Shown here: positions 1 to 6,639 of the stretch, one piece after another
How positions within the stretch are numbered: the first letter of the stretch is position 1
Layout of the letters: each line of letters begins with the position of its first letter
Assembly: GCA_945861915.1 (NCBI GenBank)
Contig: CAMAWK010000127.1
Coordinates: forward strand, 1 to 6,684
Direction: 5' to 3'
Source: Flavobacterium psychrophilum
GTDB lineage: Bacteria; Bacteroidota; Bacteroidia; Flavobacteriales; Flavobacteriaceae
DNA: 6,684 nucleotides
Made by a program: the position numbers and the translations under genes
The notes under the pieces: generated by a model
Database searches by the model: none
Seen by the model: only the letters and a program-made list of their open reading frames with translations
What the model was told of the DNA's origin: nothing

Positions 1-1
1 G

Positions 2-86
2 CGGAGAAAGAGGGATTCGAACCCCCGGACCTGTGACAGTCAACAGTTTTCAAGACTGCCGCATTCGACCGCTCTGCCATTTCTCC
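2..86 (-). tRNA. tRNA-Ser (anticodon UGA)
   Basis: The reverse complement folds as a class II tRNA. The 7-bp acceptor stem pairs GGAGAAA (86-80) with TTTCTCC (9-3). The anticodon stem and loop GCAGT-CTTGAAA-ACTGT places anticodon TGA at 50-52. A long variable arm follows, as expected for serine, and then a T arm with the TTCGAAT loop. The discriminator base at position 2 is G, which is usual for tRNA-Ser. The first base beyond it is C, but the window ends there, so whether CCA is encoded cannot be told. The tRNA reads UCN serine codons, chiefly UCA. Confidence 0.97.
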
Positions 87-119
87 AGTGAGCGACATTA
101 CGTTTCTGTAATGCGAGTG

Positions 120-152
120 CAAATATAACAACCTTTTTTTGTTTTGCAAAAA
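120..152 (-). promoter_or_regulatory. Promoter of the tRNA-Ser gene (Bacteroidota -33/-7 type)
   Basis: Read on the minus strand, TTTTTG (152-147) is followed after 19 bases by TATATTTG (127-120). This matches the Bacteroidota consensus of TTG or TTTG, a spacer of about 19-21 bases, then TAnnTTTG. Transcription should begin near 113-115, giving a short leader before the mature tRNA at 86. That leader contains a perfect 6-bp inverted repeat, CATTAC (96-101) and GTAATG (108-113), which could form a small hairpin ahead of the tRNA. Confidence 0.8.
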
Positions 153-286
153 GTATTTACACAAATATTGTCCTTTTTTTGTTGACTGAAATTAATTGGT
201 TCAAATTGAAACCATATCGCTCTGTTAGCTATTAGAACTATGTGGTTTAGAATAAAAAAAAATCTTAAATATAATTTTAAAGAATG

Positions 287-294
287 TAAATTTG
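287..294 (+). promoter_or_regulatory. Candidate -7 box for the Crp/Fnr gene
   Basis: TAAATTTG matches the TAnnTTTG -7 consensus exactly and lies 56 bases before the ATG at 351, so the leader would be about 50 bases. No TTG or TTTG occurs at the expected -33 distance, and such a short motif can occur by chance in A+T-rich DNA. The rest of 87-350 holds only the divergent tRNA promoter and A/T-rich sequence; I see no gene in it. Confidence 0.4.
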
Positions 295-350
295 ACAATT
301 AAATCTATTCAACTTTTTGAAAGCATTTAAAAAATAAAAGCCACTAAAAA

Positions 351-929
351 ATGAAACAAATTAAGGAAGCCATCAAACAATTGATTACTGTTTCTGATGA
401 TGAATTGAATCATTTTCTAAAAGATAGTTTTATAAAAACATTCAAGAAAAACGAAATTATCAGTTTTCCGAATCTTGTTCCAAATGATATTTTTTTTATA
501 AATAGTGGATTGATTCGGTTTTTACTGACCGACATGAATGGTGTCGAGCATACCATTTTCTTCGGAATTGAAAATCAATTTATAGCTGATTATTCTAATT
601 TTATTTTGCAAAAGCCTACCATTTCAACCATTCAAGCATTAGAAGAAACAGAAATGGTGATTACACCTAGATCTTCAATAGAATGGGGTTATCAAAACAT
701 GCAATATGGTGACCGATTAGGTCGATTAATCGCAGAATACTATTATATTTTTCAAGACGAAACCATCAAAAATAGTTACACCCGAACTCCCACGGAGCGC
801 TATAATTCTATTACCAGTTTTTTTCCTAATATTCATAATCGGGTACCACAAAAAATGATTGCTTCCTATTTAGGTATTTCTCCTGTGCATTTAAGTCGAT
901 TAAAAAAATCTGAAAATCTGAAAAGATAA
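351..929 (+). CDS. Crp/Fnr-family transcriptional regulator
   Basis: This 192-residue protein has the length and layout of the small Crp/Fnr regulators common in Bacteroidota. Residues about 25-115 form the cyclic-nucleotide-binding-like beta roll (FFINSGLIRFLLTDMNG at about 48-64). A linker helix carries TPTERYNSI (146-154). The C-terminal helix-turn-helix covers about 165-186, with IASYLGISPVHLSRLKK as turn and recognition helix. The phosphate-binding GE...RSA signature of cAMP-binding CRP is not visible, so the ligand is probably not cAMP or there is none. The ATG is favoured because an in-frame TAA lies just upstream (345-347) and the domain needs the full length. There is no clear Shine-Dalgarno sequence. 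It lies 66 bases upstream of a membrane-protein gene in the same direction. Regulators of this kind often control an adjacent gene, so a local target is plausible but inferred. Confidence 0.9.
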   Translation: MKQIKEAIKQLITVSDDELNHFLKDSFIKTFKKNEIISFPNLVPNDIFFINSGLIRFLLTDMNGVEHTIFFGIENQFIADYSNFILQKPTISTIQALEETEMVITPRSSIEWGYQNMQYGDRLGRLIAEYYYIFQDETIKNSYTRTPTERYNSITSFFPNIHNRVPQKMIASYLGISPVHLSRLKKSENLKR

Positions 930-947
930 ACATTTGTTATCGTTTTG

Positions 948-968
948 AATTTCGTTTAAGTCGAAATT
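948..968. promoter_or_regulatory. Inverted repeat, candidate operator
   Basis: AATTTCG (948-954) and CGAAATT (962-968) are perfect complements separated by 7 bases, giving a 21-base dyad close in size to Crp/Fnr operators. It lies between the regulator gene and the membrane-protein gene, 27 bases before the ATG at 996. It overlaps GAAATTTG (963-970), which differs from the -7 consensus TAnnTTTG only at its first base. Binding here by the neighbouring regulator is an inference; the dyad could also be a weak hairpin in the intergenic RNA. Confidence 0.35.
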
Positions 969-995
969 TGCACTCAATAAAGGATACCAAATTTT

Positions 996-1763
996 ATGAT
1001 CTACTTTTTAGAAAATCTCAAATCCAAAAACGAAACTTTATTTTACTTCGGAATTCTATGTTTGATAGGAGCCGTCATTTGTTTGATTTTAAGTAAAACC
1101 AACCCAAATCCTATTTTAGGCATAAGCGGTTGGATTAAACCTTTCAAATTTTTTATTTCTACCACTGTCATGGCTTGGACAATGGGTTATTATATGCAAT
1201 TTTTGGACAATCAAAGTCAGGTTTCGATTTACAATTGGAGCTTAATTATTTTATTGTCTATTGAAATTATTCTCATACTTTTTCAAGCTTCAAGAGGCAC
1301 AGTATCTCACTTTAATCAAGAAAATGCTCTTGGCAAAATCATTTTTAGTACAATGGCTTTTGTTATTACAGCCTTTATGTTGCACACCGCTTTTATCGCT
1401 TCTTTCTTTTTTACACAAAAACAATTTAATGCTTCCGAAATTCTCGTTTTAGCCATACAATTAAGTCTTATTATTACAATTCTTTTTGCTTTTGAAGGTT
1501 TTATAATGGGTGCTATGCTCAAGCATACTGTAGGTTCAACCGATGGCAGTGAGGGTTTGCCTGTGGTTAATTGGAGTAAAAAATATGGCGATTTACGAAT
1601 TGCCCATTTCTTTGGAATGCACTCTTTGCAACTGATTCCCCTACTCGCTTTTTATTTTACTAAAACCAAAAGAGAAGTCTTTATTCTCGCCTCAATCTAT
1701 TTTGTATTTGTCAGTTACACTTTATTTCAAGCCTTACAAGGCAAACCTTTACTTAAACTTTAA
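996..1763 (+). CDS. Multi-pass inner-membrane protein, function unknown
   Basis: This 255-residue hydrophobic protein has about seven predicted membrane segments, at roughly 16-33, 46-70, 81-98, 113-139, 147-175, 203-222 and 228-247. Polar motifs that look conserved lie between them: WIKPFKFFIS (47-54 and neighbours), RGTVSHFN (100-107), GSEGLPVVNWS (184-194) and GDLRIAHFFGMHSLQ (198-212). Histidines at 105, 130, 177, 204 and 209 lie in or next to membrane segments and could bind a cofactor or metal, but nothing here proves that. I recognise the overall type as an uncharacterised bacterial membrane-protein family and give no function. AAAGGA (979-984) is a fair ribosome binding site 11 bases before the ATG. 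The stop is 10 bases before the receptor gene, so co-transcription with it is likely. Confidence 0.8.
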   Translation: MIYFLENLKSKNETLFYFGILCLIGAVICLILSKTNPNPILGISGWIKPFKFFISTTVMAWTMGYYMQFLDNQSQVSIYNWSLIILLSIEIILILFQASRGTVSHFNQENALGKIIFSTMAFVITAFMLHTAFIASFFFTQKQFNASEILVLAIQLSLIITILFAFEGFIMGAMLKHTVGSTDGSEGLPVVNWSKKYGDLRIAHFFGMHSLQLIPLLAFYFTKTKREVFILASIYFVFVSYTLFQALQGKPLLKL

Positions 1764-1773
1764 ATCAATTCAA

Positions 1774-4149
1774 ATGAAAAAATTAGCTCTAACATTGTTC
1801 CTACTTTTAGGATTAAATGCCTTTTCGCAAAACGGAATTATAAAAGGTAAAATAACCGATAAATTATCCGAGAAGCCTTTACAAGGTGTAACTATCGAAT
1901 TAGTAAATGCCACAATCAACGCACAAACAGACGAAAATGGAAATTTTACACTTCAAAATGTTCCTATCGGACGACAAACGATTGATATAACTTTCATGGG
2001 GTACGAAAATAGTTCGATTCCAAATATTGATGTCACTTCAGGGAAAGATGTGGTTTTGAACATTGCCTTGACCGAAAATTTCAACAAACTGCAGGAAGTA
2101 ATCATCAAATCGGACAATTCGAAATCCAAAGCAATCAACAAAATGGCGGCTGTTTCTACTAGACAATTTAGTGTAGAAGAAGTCAATCGGTATGCAGGAG
2201 GACGCAGTGATGTGGCAAGATTAGTATCTAATTTTGCGGGCGTTTCATCGGCTAATGATAGTAGAAATGATATTGTGGTTCGAGGCAATTCGCCAGCAGG
2301 AATGTTGTGGCGAGTGGAAGGAATTCCTGTTCCAAGTCCGAATCATTTTTCAACTTTAGGCACTACTGGGAGTCCCGTTTCGGCATTGAACCCGAATATG
2401 TTAGCCAATTCTGATTTCCTTACTTCGGCTTTTCCAGCAGAATATGGAAATGCAATTAGTGGTGTTTTTGATTTGAGTTTTAGAAAAGGAAACAAAGACA
2501 AATACGAATTTACCGCTGGTGTAGGAGCCTATCCTGGTGTTGAATTTTTAGCCGAAGGACCGATGGGAAAAAATGAAGCTTCTTTTTTGGTAGCGGGTCG
2601 TTACGGAATTGCAGGCTATTTGGGCGGTGCCGGAACTGGAGCGGCAATACCCAATTACAATGATGTTTCTTTTAATCTTGATTTTGGAAAAAGTAAATTA
2701 GGGAATTTTACCTTTTTTGGAATCGCTGGATTCTCTAATATTGAATTTTTGGGAAAAGATGCTACCGATGACGATTTATTTTCGGCAAAAGATGCCGACC
2801 AAAAAGTAACTTCCGATTTTTATGCTCTAGGTTTAATTCATAAAATAGCCACAGGAAAAAATTCGTTTCTAAAAACAACCTTCGGAACTTCGAATACAGG
2901 AAATAGCTACGAAGAAGATCGATTATACAATATTGGAACGCCCACAGAAAACAAAATTCGATATACCGATAACGATAATTCCGAAAACAGAATCACAGCT
3001 ACAACGGTTTTCAGCTCAAAAATCAATAGAAATTTTACCATCAGAACCGGATTGTTGTTTGAGTTCTATACAATCGATTTTAGTTTGTTGGATCGATTCA
3101 AGCAACCCGATTTGAACTCGGATGGTTTTCAGGATTTGAATACAATTTATAAAACCACGGGCGATTACAGCATTTTGCAACCCTATGCACAAGCACAAGT
3201 TCGATTGTCTGAAAAATTTACTCTAAACGCTGGACTTCACGGACAGTCATTTTCGGTAACTAACGAATTTGTTTTAGAACCACGCGCTTCCATAAGTTAT
3301 AAACTAAACAACAAAAACACACTTAATTTGGGTTACGGATTGCATCATCAAAATGTTCCTGCTCCAATTTTATTTCAAAATGAGAACGTGGCTGGAAATT
3401 TAGAGCAAACGAATAGAAATTTAAAATTAGTCGAAAGTCAACATTACGTTTTGGGTTATGATGTAAAATTAGCCGATAAATGGCGCGGAAAAGCTGAGAT
3501 TTATTACCAAAGCATTTCAAACGCTGCGGTTGAAAACTTTTCTAGCAGTTACTCCTCTTTAACCGAAGGAGCAGATTTTGGGTATTCTACCGACAAAACT
3601 TTATTGGTTAGCAAAGGAACGGGAACTAATGTGGGAATCGAATTAACGCTCGAAAAATTCTTTAGCAAAGGCTATCACGCCCTTTTAACGACATCATTTT
3701 TTGAAAGCAAATACAAAGGCAGCGACGGAATCGAGAGAAATTCTCCTTTTAATAACCAATACGTAATCAATGCTTTGGGCGGAAAAGAATTTAAAATCGG
3801 GAAAGAAAAACGTACCATTTTATCCTTTGATGGAAAAATAACCACTTCAGGCGGACGATTTTATTCTCCTATTAATTTAGTCGCTTCGCAAGCGGCAGGT
3901 TACCAAATTAATGACGAAACCAAAGCTTATAGTTTACAATACGATGCCTATTTTAGGTTAGATTTGAGAACAGGAATTAAATTTAATAGCAAAAAACGCA
4001 AACAGTCCCACATTTTTTATTGCGAAATTCAAAATGTAACTAACAATGCTAACATTTTTGTAAACCGCTACAATCGATTGACCAACGAAGTAAACCGTGT
4101 AGACCAAATTGGGCTATTCCCTGATTTTGGTTATAAGTTTCAGTTTTAG
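1774..4149 (+). CDS. TonB-dependent outer-membrane receptor with N-terminal carboxypeptidase-regulatory-like domain
   Basis: This 791-residue protein should import a substrate, as yet unknown, across the outer membrane using TonB/ExbBD energy. The ATG at 1774 is chosen over upstream starts because it begins a clear signal peptide (MKK, hydrophobic LALTLFLLLGLNAF, probable cleavage after S18). Residues about 22-101 are a carboxypeptidase-regulatory-like beta-sandwich (GIIKGKITDK, then TDENGNFTLQNVPIG, then ITFMGY). LQEVIIK (106-112) occupies the usual place of the TonB-contact segment. The plug covers about 125-237, with DIVVRGNSPAGMLWRVEGIP from 166 and AEYGNAISGVFDL at 222-234. The rest is a beta barrel that ends in the aromatic FGYKFQF expected for BAM recognition. 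There is no SusD-like partner, so it is not a typical SusCD glycan system. It follows the membrane-protein gene by 10 bases without a clear ribosome binding site. Confidence 0.93.
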   Translation: MKKLALTLFLLLGLNAFSQNGIIKGKITDKLSEKPLQGVTIELVNATINAQTDENGNFTLQNVPIGRQTIDITFMGYENSSIPNIDVTSGKDVVLNIALTENFNKLQEVIIKSDNSKSKAINKMAAVSTRQFSVEEVNRYAGGRSDVARLVSNFAGVSSANDSRNDIVVRGNSPAGMLWRVEGIPVPSPNHFSTLGTTGSPVSALNPNMLANSDFLTSAFPAEYGNAISGVFDLSFRKGNKDKYEFTAGVGAYPGVEFLAEGPMGKNEASFLVAGRYGIAGYLGGAGTGAAIPNYNDVSFNLDFGKSKLGNFTFFGIAGFSNIEFLGKDATDDDLFSAKDADQKVTSDFYALGLIHKIATGKNSFLKTTFGTSNTGNSYEEDRLYNIGTPTENKIRYTDNDNSENRITATTVFSSKINRNFTIRTGLLFEFYTIDFSLLDRFKQPDLNSDGFQDLNTIYKTTGDYSILQPYAQAQVRLSEKFTLNAGLHGQSFSVTNEFVLEPRASISYKLNNKNTLNLGYGLHHQNVPAPILFQNENVAGNLEQTNRNLKLVESQHYVLGYDVKLADKWRGKAEIYYQSISNAAVENFSSSYSSLTEGADFGYSTDKTLLVSKGTGTNVGIELTLEKFFSKGYHALLTTSFFESKYKGSDGIERNSPFNNQYVINALGGKEFKIGKEKRTILSFDGKITTSGGRFYSPINLVASQAAGYQINDETKAYSLQYDAYFRLDLRTGIKFNSKKRKQSHIFYCEIQNVTNNANIFVNRYNRLTNEVNRVDQIGLFPDFGYKFQF

Positions 4150-4223
4150 AAATAATCTTTTTTACTTTTAGGTTTATTACACGATAAATATCCTACATTT
4201 GATTGTTGTTGAAATACAATATC

Positions 4224-4262
4224 GACAACACAAAAAAACGCATTGCGTTTTTTTGCGTTGTT
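4224..4262. terminator. Long hairpin, probable bidirectional terminator
   Basis: An 11-bp perfect stem pairs CAAAAAAACGC (4231-4241) with GCGTTTTTTTG (4245-4255) around an ATT loop. Past one A/C mismatch the stem continues for five more pairs and a G-U (4224-4229 with 4257-4262). A G+C core followed by seven T residues on either strand fits an intrinsic terminator. It begins 75 bases after the receptor stop codon, with no gene on the other side that would need it as a leader. It would also shield the downstream two-gene module from read-through. Confidence 0.75.
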
Positions 4263-4329
4263 CGATTTAAACAACTAATAACAAATACTCTAATATATCC
4301 TACCTTTTTAAAGTTGTGTATATTTATGA

Positions 4330-4344
4330 GTTAGCACCAATGAT
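4330..4344 (+). repeat. Left arm of 15-base inverted repeat; cassette core site
   Basis: GTTAGCACCAATGAT is the reverse complement of 6351-6365 at 14 of 15 positions; the single mismatch is at 4340. The first ten bases match perfectly. In the cassette reading, GTTAGC is the core site and the exchange point lies between G4330 and T4331. The arm is followed after 18 bases by the ATG at 4363. TATATTTA (4319-4326), one base off the -7 consensus, lies just outside it and could drive the module from flanking DNA, but it has no -33 partner. Confidence 0.7.
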
Positions 4345-4362
4345 AAAACGACACTACACAAT

Positions 4363-5034
4363 ATGAAGCAATTAAACATAATGTTAAACTTTATGGCCGC
4401 AATAATTATTTTTATTGCAGTACTTGGAGCACTTATTTTAGGATATGAACACTTAAAAAAAGATGAACCTCCTAGGAAAATTATAATAGAATACAACCAA
4501 TCACAGGACTCCTTAAAAAGCAGACAAGTAGTTAGGTTAGATGAACTGGACTCCTTACTTAGGGATGTTAAAATCATAACGAATAACATTCAAAACAAGC
4601 AAGTGCAGGCAATATCCAAAGAGGAAGAGAAAAATATATTTGACAAATTCTACTCTATCATAGTTGCAGTAATACTAGTTATTGCTGGATTTTTTGGTTT
4701 TAAAAATATTACTGAAATTAAACAACGAGCAATAGAAGATGCACAAGATTCTTCAAAGAAAATTGCGGAAGAAACTGCAATTAATTCCTCTCAAACACAA
4801 TTTGAAAAGGTTTTTACAAAAGAATATGAAGGACAGATATTAAAAATTACAACAGAAAGTTTTGCAAAAATATTAGATGAAGAGAGTATTAAACTTAATA
4901 GGCAAATTAGTGCTTTGCAAAATAGAATTGATCAATTAGAAAACAATCAAAACAACAATCAAGAACCTGATCAAGAACAAGCAGGAGAAGTTGAAAATAA
5001 TAACGAACCAGTAAACCCATTTGACAATGAATAA
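4363..5034 (+). CDS. Two-TM membrane protein with C-terminal coiled coil, function unknown
   Basis: This 223-residue protein has two hydrophobic helices, at about 8-28 and 96-114. A polar region of roughly 65 residues lies between them (EYNQSQDSLKSRQ, then a heptad-like stretch at about 57-80). The region after the second helix is charged and helical. It includes a probable coiled coil at about 172-195 (IKLNRQISALQNRIDQLE) and ends in an Asn/Gln/Glu-rich acidic tail. If the N-terminus is inside, the middle region is periplasmic and the coiled coil and tail are cytoplasmic; this topology is inferred. I recognise no catalytic motif or named family. The first ATG is used; M7 and M11 are possible alternatives, and no ribosome binding site decides between them. 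The 3' end overlaps the DGQHR gene by 8 bases, so the two are almost certainly co-expressed. It could anchor that protein, or a complex containing it, to the membrane. Confidence 0.8.
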   Translation: MKQLNIMLNFMAAIIIFIAVLGALILGYEHLKKDEPPRKIIIEYNQSQDSLKSRQVVRLDELDSLLRDVKIITNNIQNKQVQAISKEEEKNIFDKFYSIIVAVILVIAGFFGFKNITEIKQRAIEDAQDSSKKIAEETAINSSQTQFEKVFTKEYEGQILKITTESFAKILDEESIKLNRQISALQNRIDQLENNQNNNQEPDQEQAGEVENNNEPVNPFDNE

Positions 5035-6349
5035 GCTAATTGAAATAAAAGGGTTTATGGTAAATCAACTTACTTATAAACCTATTGCAACAACTTCGAT
5101 AAAGTTTTCAGATTTGAAGCATATTGTAAAATTTACTGCAAGAGAGCCGAATGACTTTGATCCTTTCAAACCCAATGTAAAATTGGATGATATTGTTAAA
5201 CAAACTAACGAAGAATATTTTCAAAGATTAACTATTGAAGATAGGGTAAAGAGTATTTATTTATATCTCCTTGATGAGATAAATAATAAGGTAACAAAAA
5301 AGAAAAGTGCACTTGGCTCTTTCCCAACTTCAATAATTCTTTCAATAGATGTAACTGATCAATACGAAAACAAAAAAGAATATACGGAGAGTGTAGAAAA
5401 AATTGATAGTGATGATTACATTGGTGCTTACTACTCTGTTGATGAAAGTATTATTTCACTTAGTATACTTAGGCGAAATAATACTTTAATAGTTGATGGA
5501 CAACATAGGCTAGCAGCTATGATTAAACTATACAATGACGCTTTAAAAGAGGGAATTAAAATAGGCAGACTTTCACTAAATGAAAAATATCCTGATTTGG
5601 ATTACCAATCAATTAAGAATAACTTAAATGATTTCGAACTTAATTGCACACTTTTATTGGGCTTTGATATTTGGGAACAAGGAAAGGTTTTTGCTGATGT
5701 GAACTTTAATCAAAAACCTGTTAACAAATCACTCTATTACGATATTTTTGGATCATTCCCAGATCCTGACAAAAACGACATTTTTTTATCACATATGCTG
5801 GCTAAACATTTAAATACAAATGATAAATCAGCCATAAAAGGTTTTATAAAAATGCTTGGTACTGGTTCAGGTTATTTCTCGCAAGCTTTTTTTGTCGAAG
5901 CTATAAAAGATCACTTAAAACCAAAAGGCATTTGGGCAGACATTCCATTAGATTATATTAACGGTGGAAATAAACATGAGTTCTTATCAACCTTTTTTAA
6001 AGCGTATTTTAGTGCCATTAAGGAAGTATTTAATGATTTTTGGCCAAAACAGACTTATGTAAAAGGAGAAAAATATGATTCTATTCTTGTGAAAACAACA
6101 GGTATGGGTGCTTTGATAAAATTAATTAATCCTCTTTGCAGACAGCTCATTAAAGACGGTACGAACATAAATAACACAGGTGAATTAGAATTAAAACAAG
6201 AAATTGTTAAGACACTCACTCCTCTTAAGAAAAACGCTTCCGAGTATTTTTCTAAGGCTTCTATGTTTTCCGGAGCAGGGAGTTTAGGACTCCAAAGTAA
6301 ACTATATGAAAAACTTGGACAAGATCTTGGTTGGTTTAAAAAAGGATAA
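5027..6349 (+). CDS. DGQHR-domain protein (DndB/DpdB-like superfamily)
   Basis: This 440-residue protein carries the signature IVDGQHRLAAM, with DGQHR at 157-161. Other blocks typical of the superfamily follow: VFADVNFNQKPVNKSLYYDIF (221-241), KTTGMGALIKL (356-366) and a C-terminal SGAGSLGLQSK (415-425). Characterised relatives include DndB, a regulator of DNA phosphorothioation genes, and DpdB of the 7-deazaguanine DNA-modification cluster. Many other DGQHR proteins sit in mobile or defence loci and have unknown roles, so the biochemical activity here is open. None of the dndCDE, iscS-like or dpd genes are in the window. The ATG at 5027 is preferred over a TTG at 5021; it lies inside the end of the upstream gene in another frame (ATGAATAA, 8-base overlap), suggesting translational coupling. 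The stop codon is one base from the inverted-repeat arm. Confidence 0.85.
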   Translation: MNKLIEIKGFMVNQLTYKPIATTSIKFSDLKHIVKFTAREPNDFDPFKPNVKLDDIVKQTNEEYFQRLTIEDRVKSIYLYLLDEINNKVTKKKSALGSFPTSIILSIDVTDQYENKKEYTESVEKIDSDDYIGAYYSVDESIISLSILRRNNTLIVDGQHRLAAMIKLYNDALKEGIKIGRLSLNEKYPDLDYQSIKNNLNDFELNCTLLLGFDIWEQGKVFADVNFNQKPVNKSLYYDIFGSFPDPDKNDIFLSHMLAKHLNTNDKSAIKGFIKMLGTGSGYFSQAFFVEAIKDHLKPKGIWADIPLDYINGGNKHEFLSTFFKAYFSAIKEVFNDFWPKQTYVKGEKYDSILVKTTGMGALIKLINPLCRQLIKDGTNINNTGELELKQEIVKTLTPLKKNASEYFSKASMFSGAGSLGLQSKLYEKLGQDLGWFKKG

Positions 6350-6350
6350 A

Positions 6351-6365
6351 ATCACTGGTGCTAAC
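6351..6365 (-). repeat. Right arm of 15-base inverted repeat; inverse core
   Basis: ATCACTGGTGCTAAC is the near-perfect reverse complement of 4330-4344. It begins one base after the TAA of the DGQHR gene and forms the left edge of the foldable element. In the cassette model this is the inverse core (R'') site, and its complementarity to the left edge would be restored as the base of the stem in the circular form. Confidence 0.7.
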
Positions 6366-6490
6366 AGGCGTTTGGCAAAAAAGCGGGTTAAATGCTTGAA
6401 TGAAGCTTTGTGCTTCGTATCAAGTTCAGTGCTGGCAGACAGTTTAGTGCTTCGAAATCGCCAACTTCTTGTAGCTGCAAAACGTTAGGG
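6351..6490 (+). other. attC-like foldable recombination-site candidate
   Basis: The element is bounded by CTAAC (6361-6365) and GTTAG (6484-6488), which are perfect complements. Inside them GTTTGGCA (6370-6377) pairs with TGCAAAAC (6476-6483) at 7 of 8 positions, leaving AGGC (6366-6369) unpaired on one side. A strong central hairpin pairs 6394-6406 with 6412-6425 over 13 bp, including two G-U pairs, around a TTTGT loop, with A6419 as a single bulged base. GTGCTTCG occurs twice as a direct repeat (6410-6417 and 6447-6454). A length of about 130 bases fits the long end of attC sites. The region 6426-6475 has no obvious pairing partner, so the fold is more lopsided than a textbook attC. Confidence 0.5.
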
Positions 6491-6560
6491 AAACCTGTTT
6501 GTCAAAGTGTTATTTAAAACAGCTCTTCAACCCAGAAAGATTTCATAAAAGCACTTTGTG

Positions 6561-6612
6561 TATTGGCGTTTTTTTTATCAACAATCCACAAAAAAATGGT
6601 CTATCGCCAATA
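6561..6612. other. Large inverted repeat / hairpin upstream of umuC
   Basis: TATTGGCG (6561-6568) and CGCCAATA (6605-6612) are perfect 8-base complements. Inside them T7 (6570-6576) can pair with A7 (6590-6596), leaving a 13-base loop and an unpaired TGGTCTAT on the right. It lies 31 bases before the umuC ATG. A G+C arm followed by eight T residues could act as a terminator for plus-strand transcripts leaving the cassette, or the dyad could be a protein-binding or regulatory RNA structure. A shorter pair, CAAAGTG (6503-6509) and CACTTTG (6552-6558), lies just before it. Confidence 0.45.
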
Positions 6613-6631
6613 GCCATGAGTTCCTATTGAG

Positions 6632-6639
6632 TAATTTTG
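6632..6639 (+). promoter_or_regulatory. Candidate -7 box very close to the umuC start
   Basis: TAATTTTG matches TAnnTTTG exactly and ends 4 bases before the ATG at 6644, so a transcript starting about 5-8 bases downstream would be leaderless or nearly so. No clear TTG is seen at the -33 distance, so chance occurrence is possible. I see no recognised SOS operator nearby. Confidence 0.35.

Larger units (their letters stand above)
4331..6484 (+). mobile_element. Putative integron-type gene cassette carrying two genes
   Basis: The segment has the parts and packing of a gene cassette. It has a GTTAG core at its left edge, a 32-base leader, two overlapping ORFs, a stop codon one base before an inverse core arm, and a roughly 130-base foldable attC-like element ending in a second GTTAG core (6484-6488). 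The inverse core complements the cassette's own left edge, not the sequence to the right. This is expected because the two are joined in the excised circle. If the model holds, the empty site would read TTTATGAG followed directly by TTAGGGAAACC. Against it: no integrase or second cassette is visible, the core deviates from GTTRRRY in its last bases, and the complementarity is longer than usual. An element with terminal inverted repeats is the main alternative, but no target duplication is seen. Confidence 0.5.

Noticed and set aside
98..298. Minus-strand 66-codon ORF
   Set aside because: It covers the tRNA promoter and A/T-rich intergenic DNA, has low-complexity composition and resembles no protein family.
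1702..1773. Upstream extension of the receptor ORF
   Set aside because: It overlaps the membrane-protein gene and would place the signal peptide internally. The ATG at 1774 starts a normal signal peptide.
1953..2288. Minus-strand 111-codon ORF inside the receptor gene
   Set aside because: It is antisense to the plug-domain coding sequence, which has unmistakable receptor motifs, and its translation has no recognisable features.
4223..4263. Hairpin considered as a short attC ending a preceding cassette
   Set aside because: It is only about 40 bases long with a 3-base loop, is not adjacent to the 4330 core, and has the A/T arms and G+C core of a terminator.
4308..4589. Minus-strand 93-codon ORF across the left cassette boundary
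   Set aside because: It lies antisense to the two-TM protein gene and crosses the inverted-repeat arm. Its hydrophobicity mirrors the membrane segment on the other strand.
4330..6365. Transposon with terminal inverted repeats
   Set aside because: No transposase is encoded between the arms, no matching target duplication flanks them, and the model ignores the second GTTAG core at 6484. It is kept only as the alternative to a cassette.
6306..6488. Plus-strand 60-codon ORF overlapping the end of the DGQHR gene and the foldable element
   Set aside because: Its codons follow the repeat structure and it ends inside the GTTAG core. The inverted repeats explain the sequence better than a protein does.
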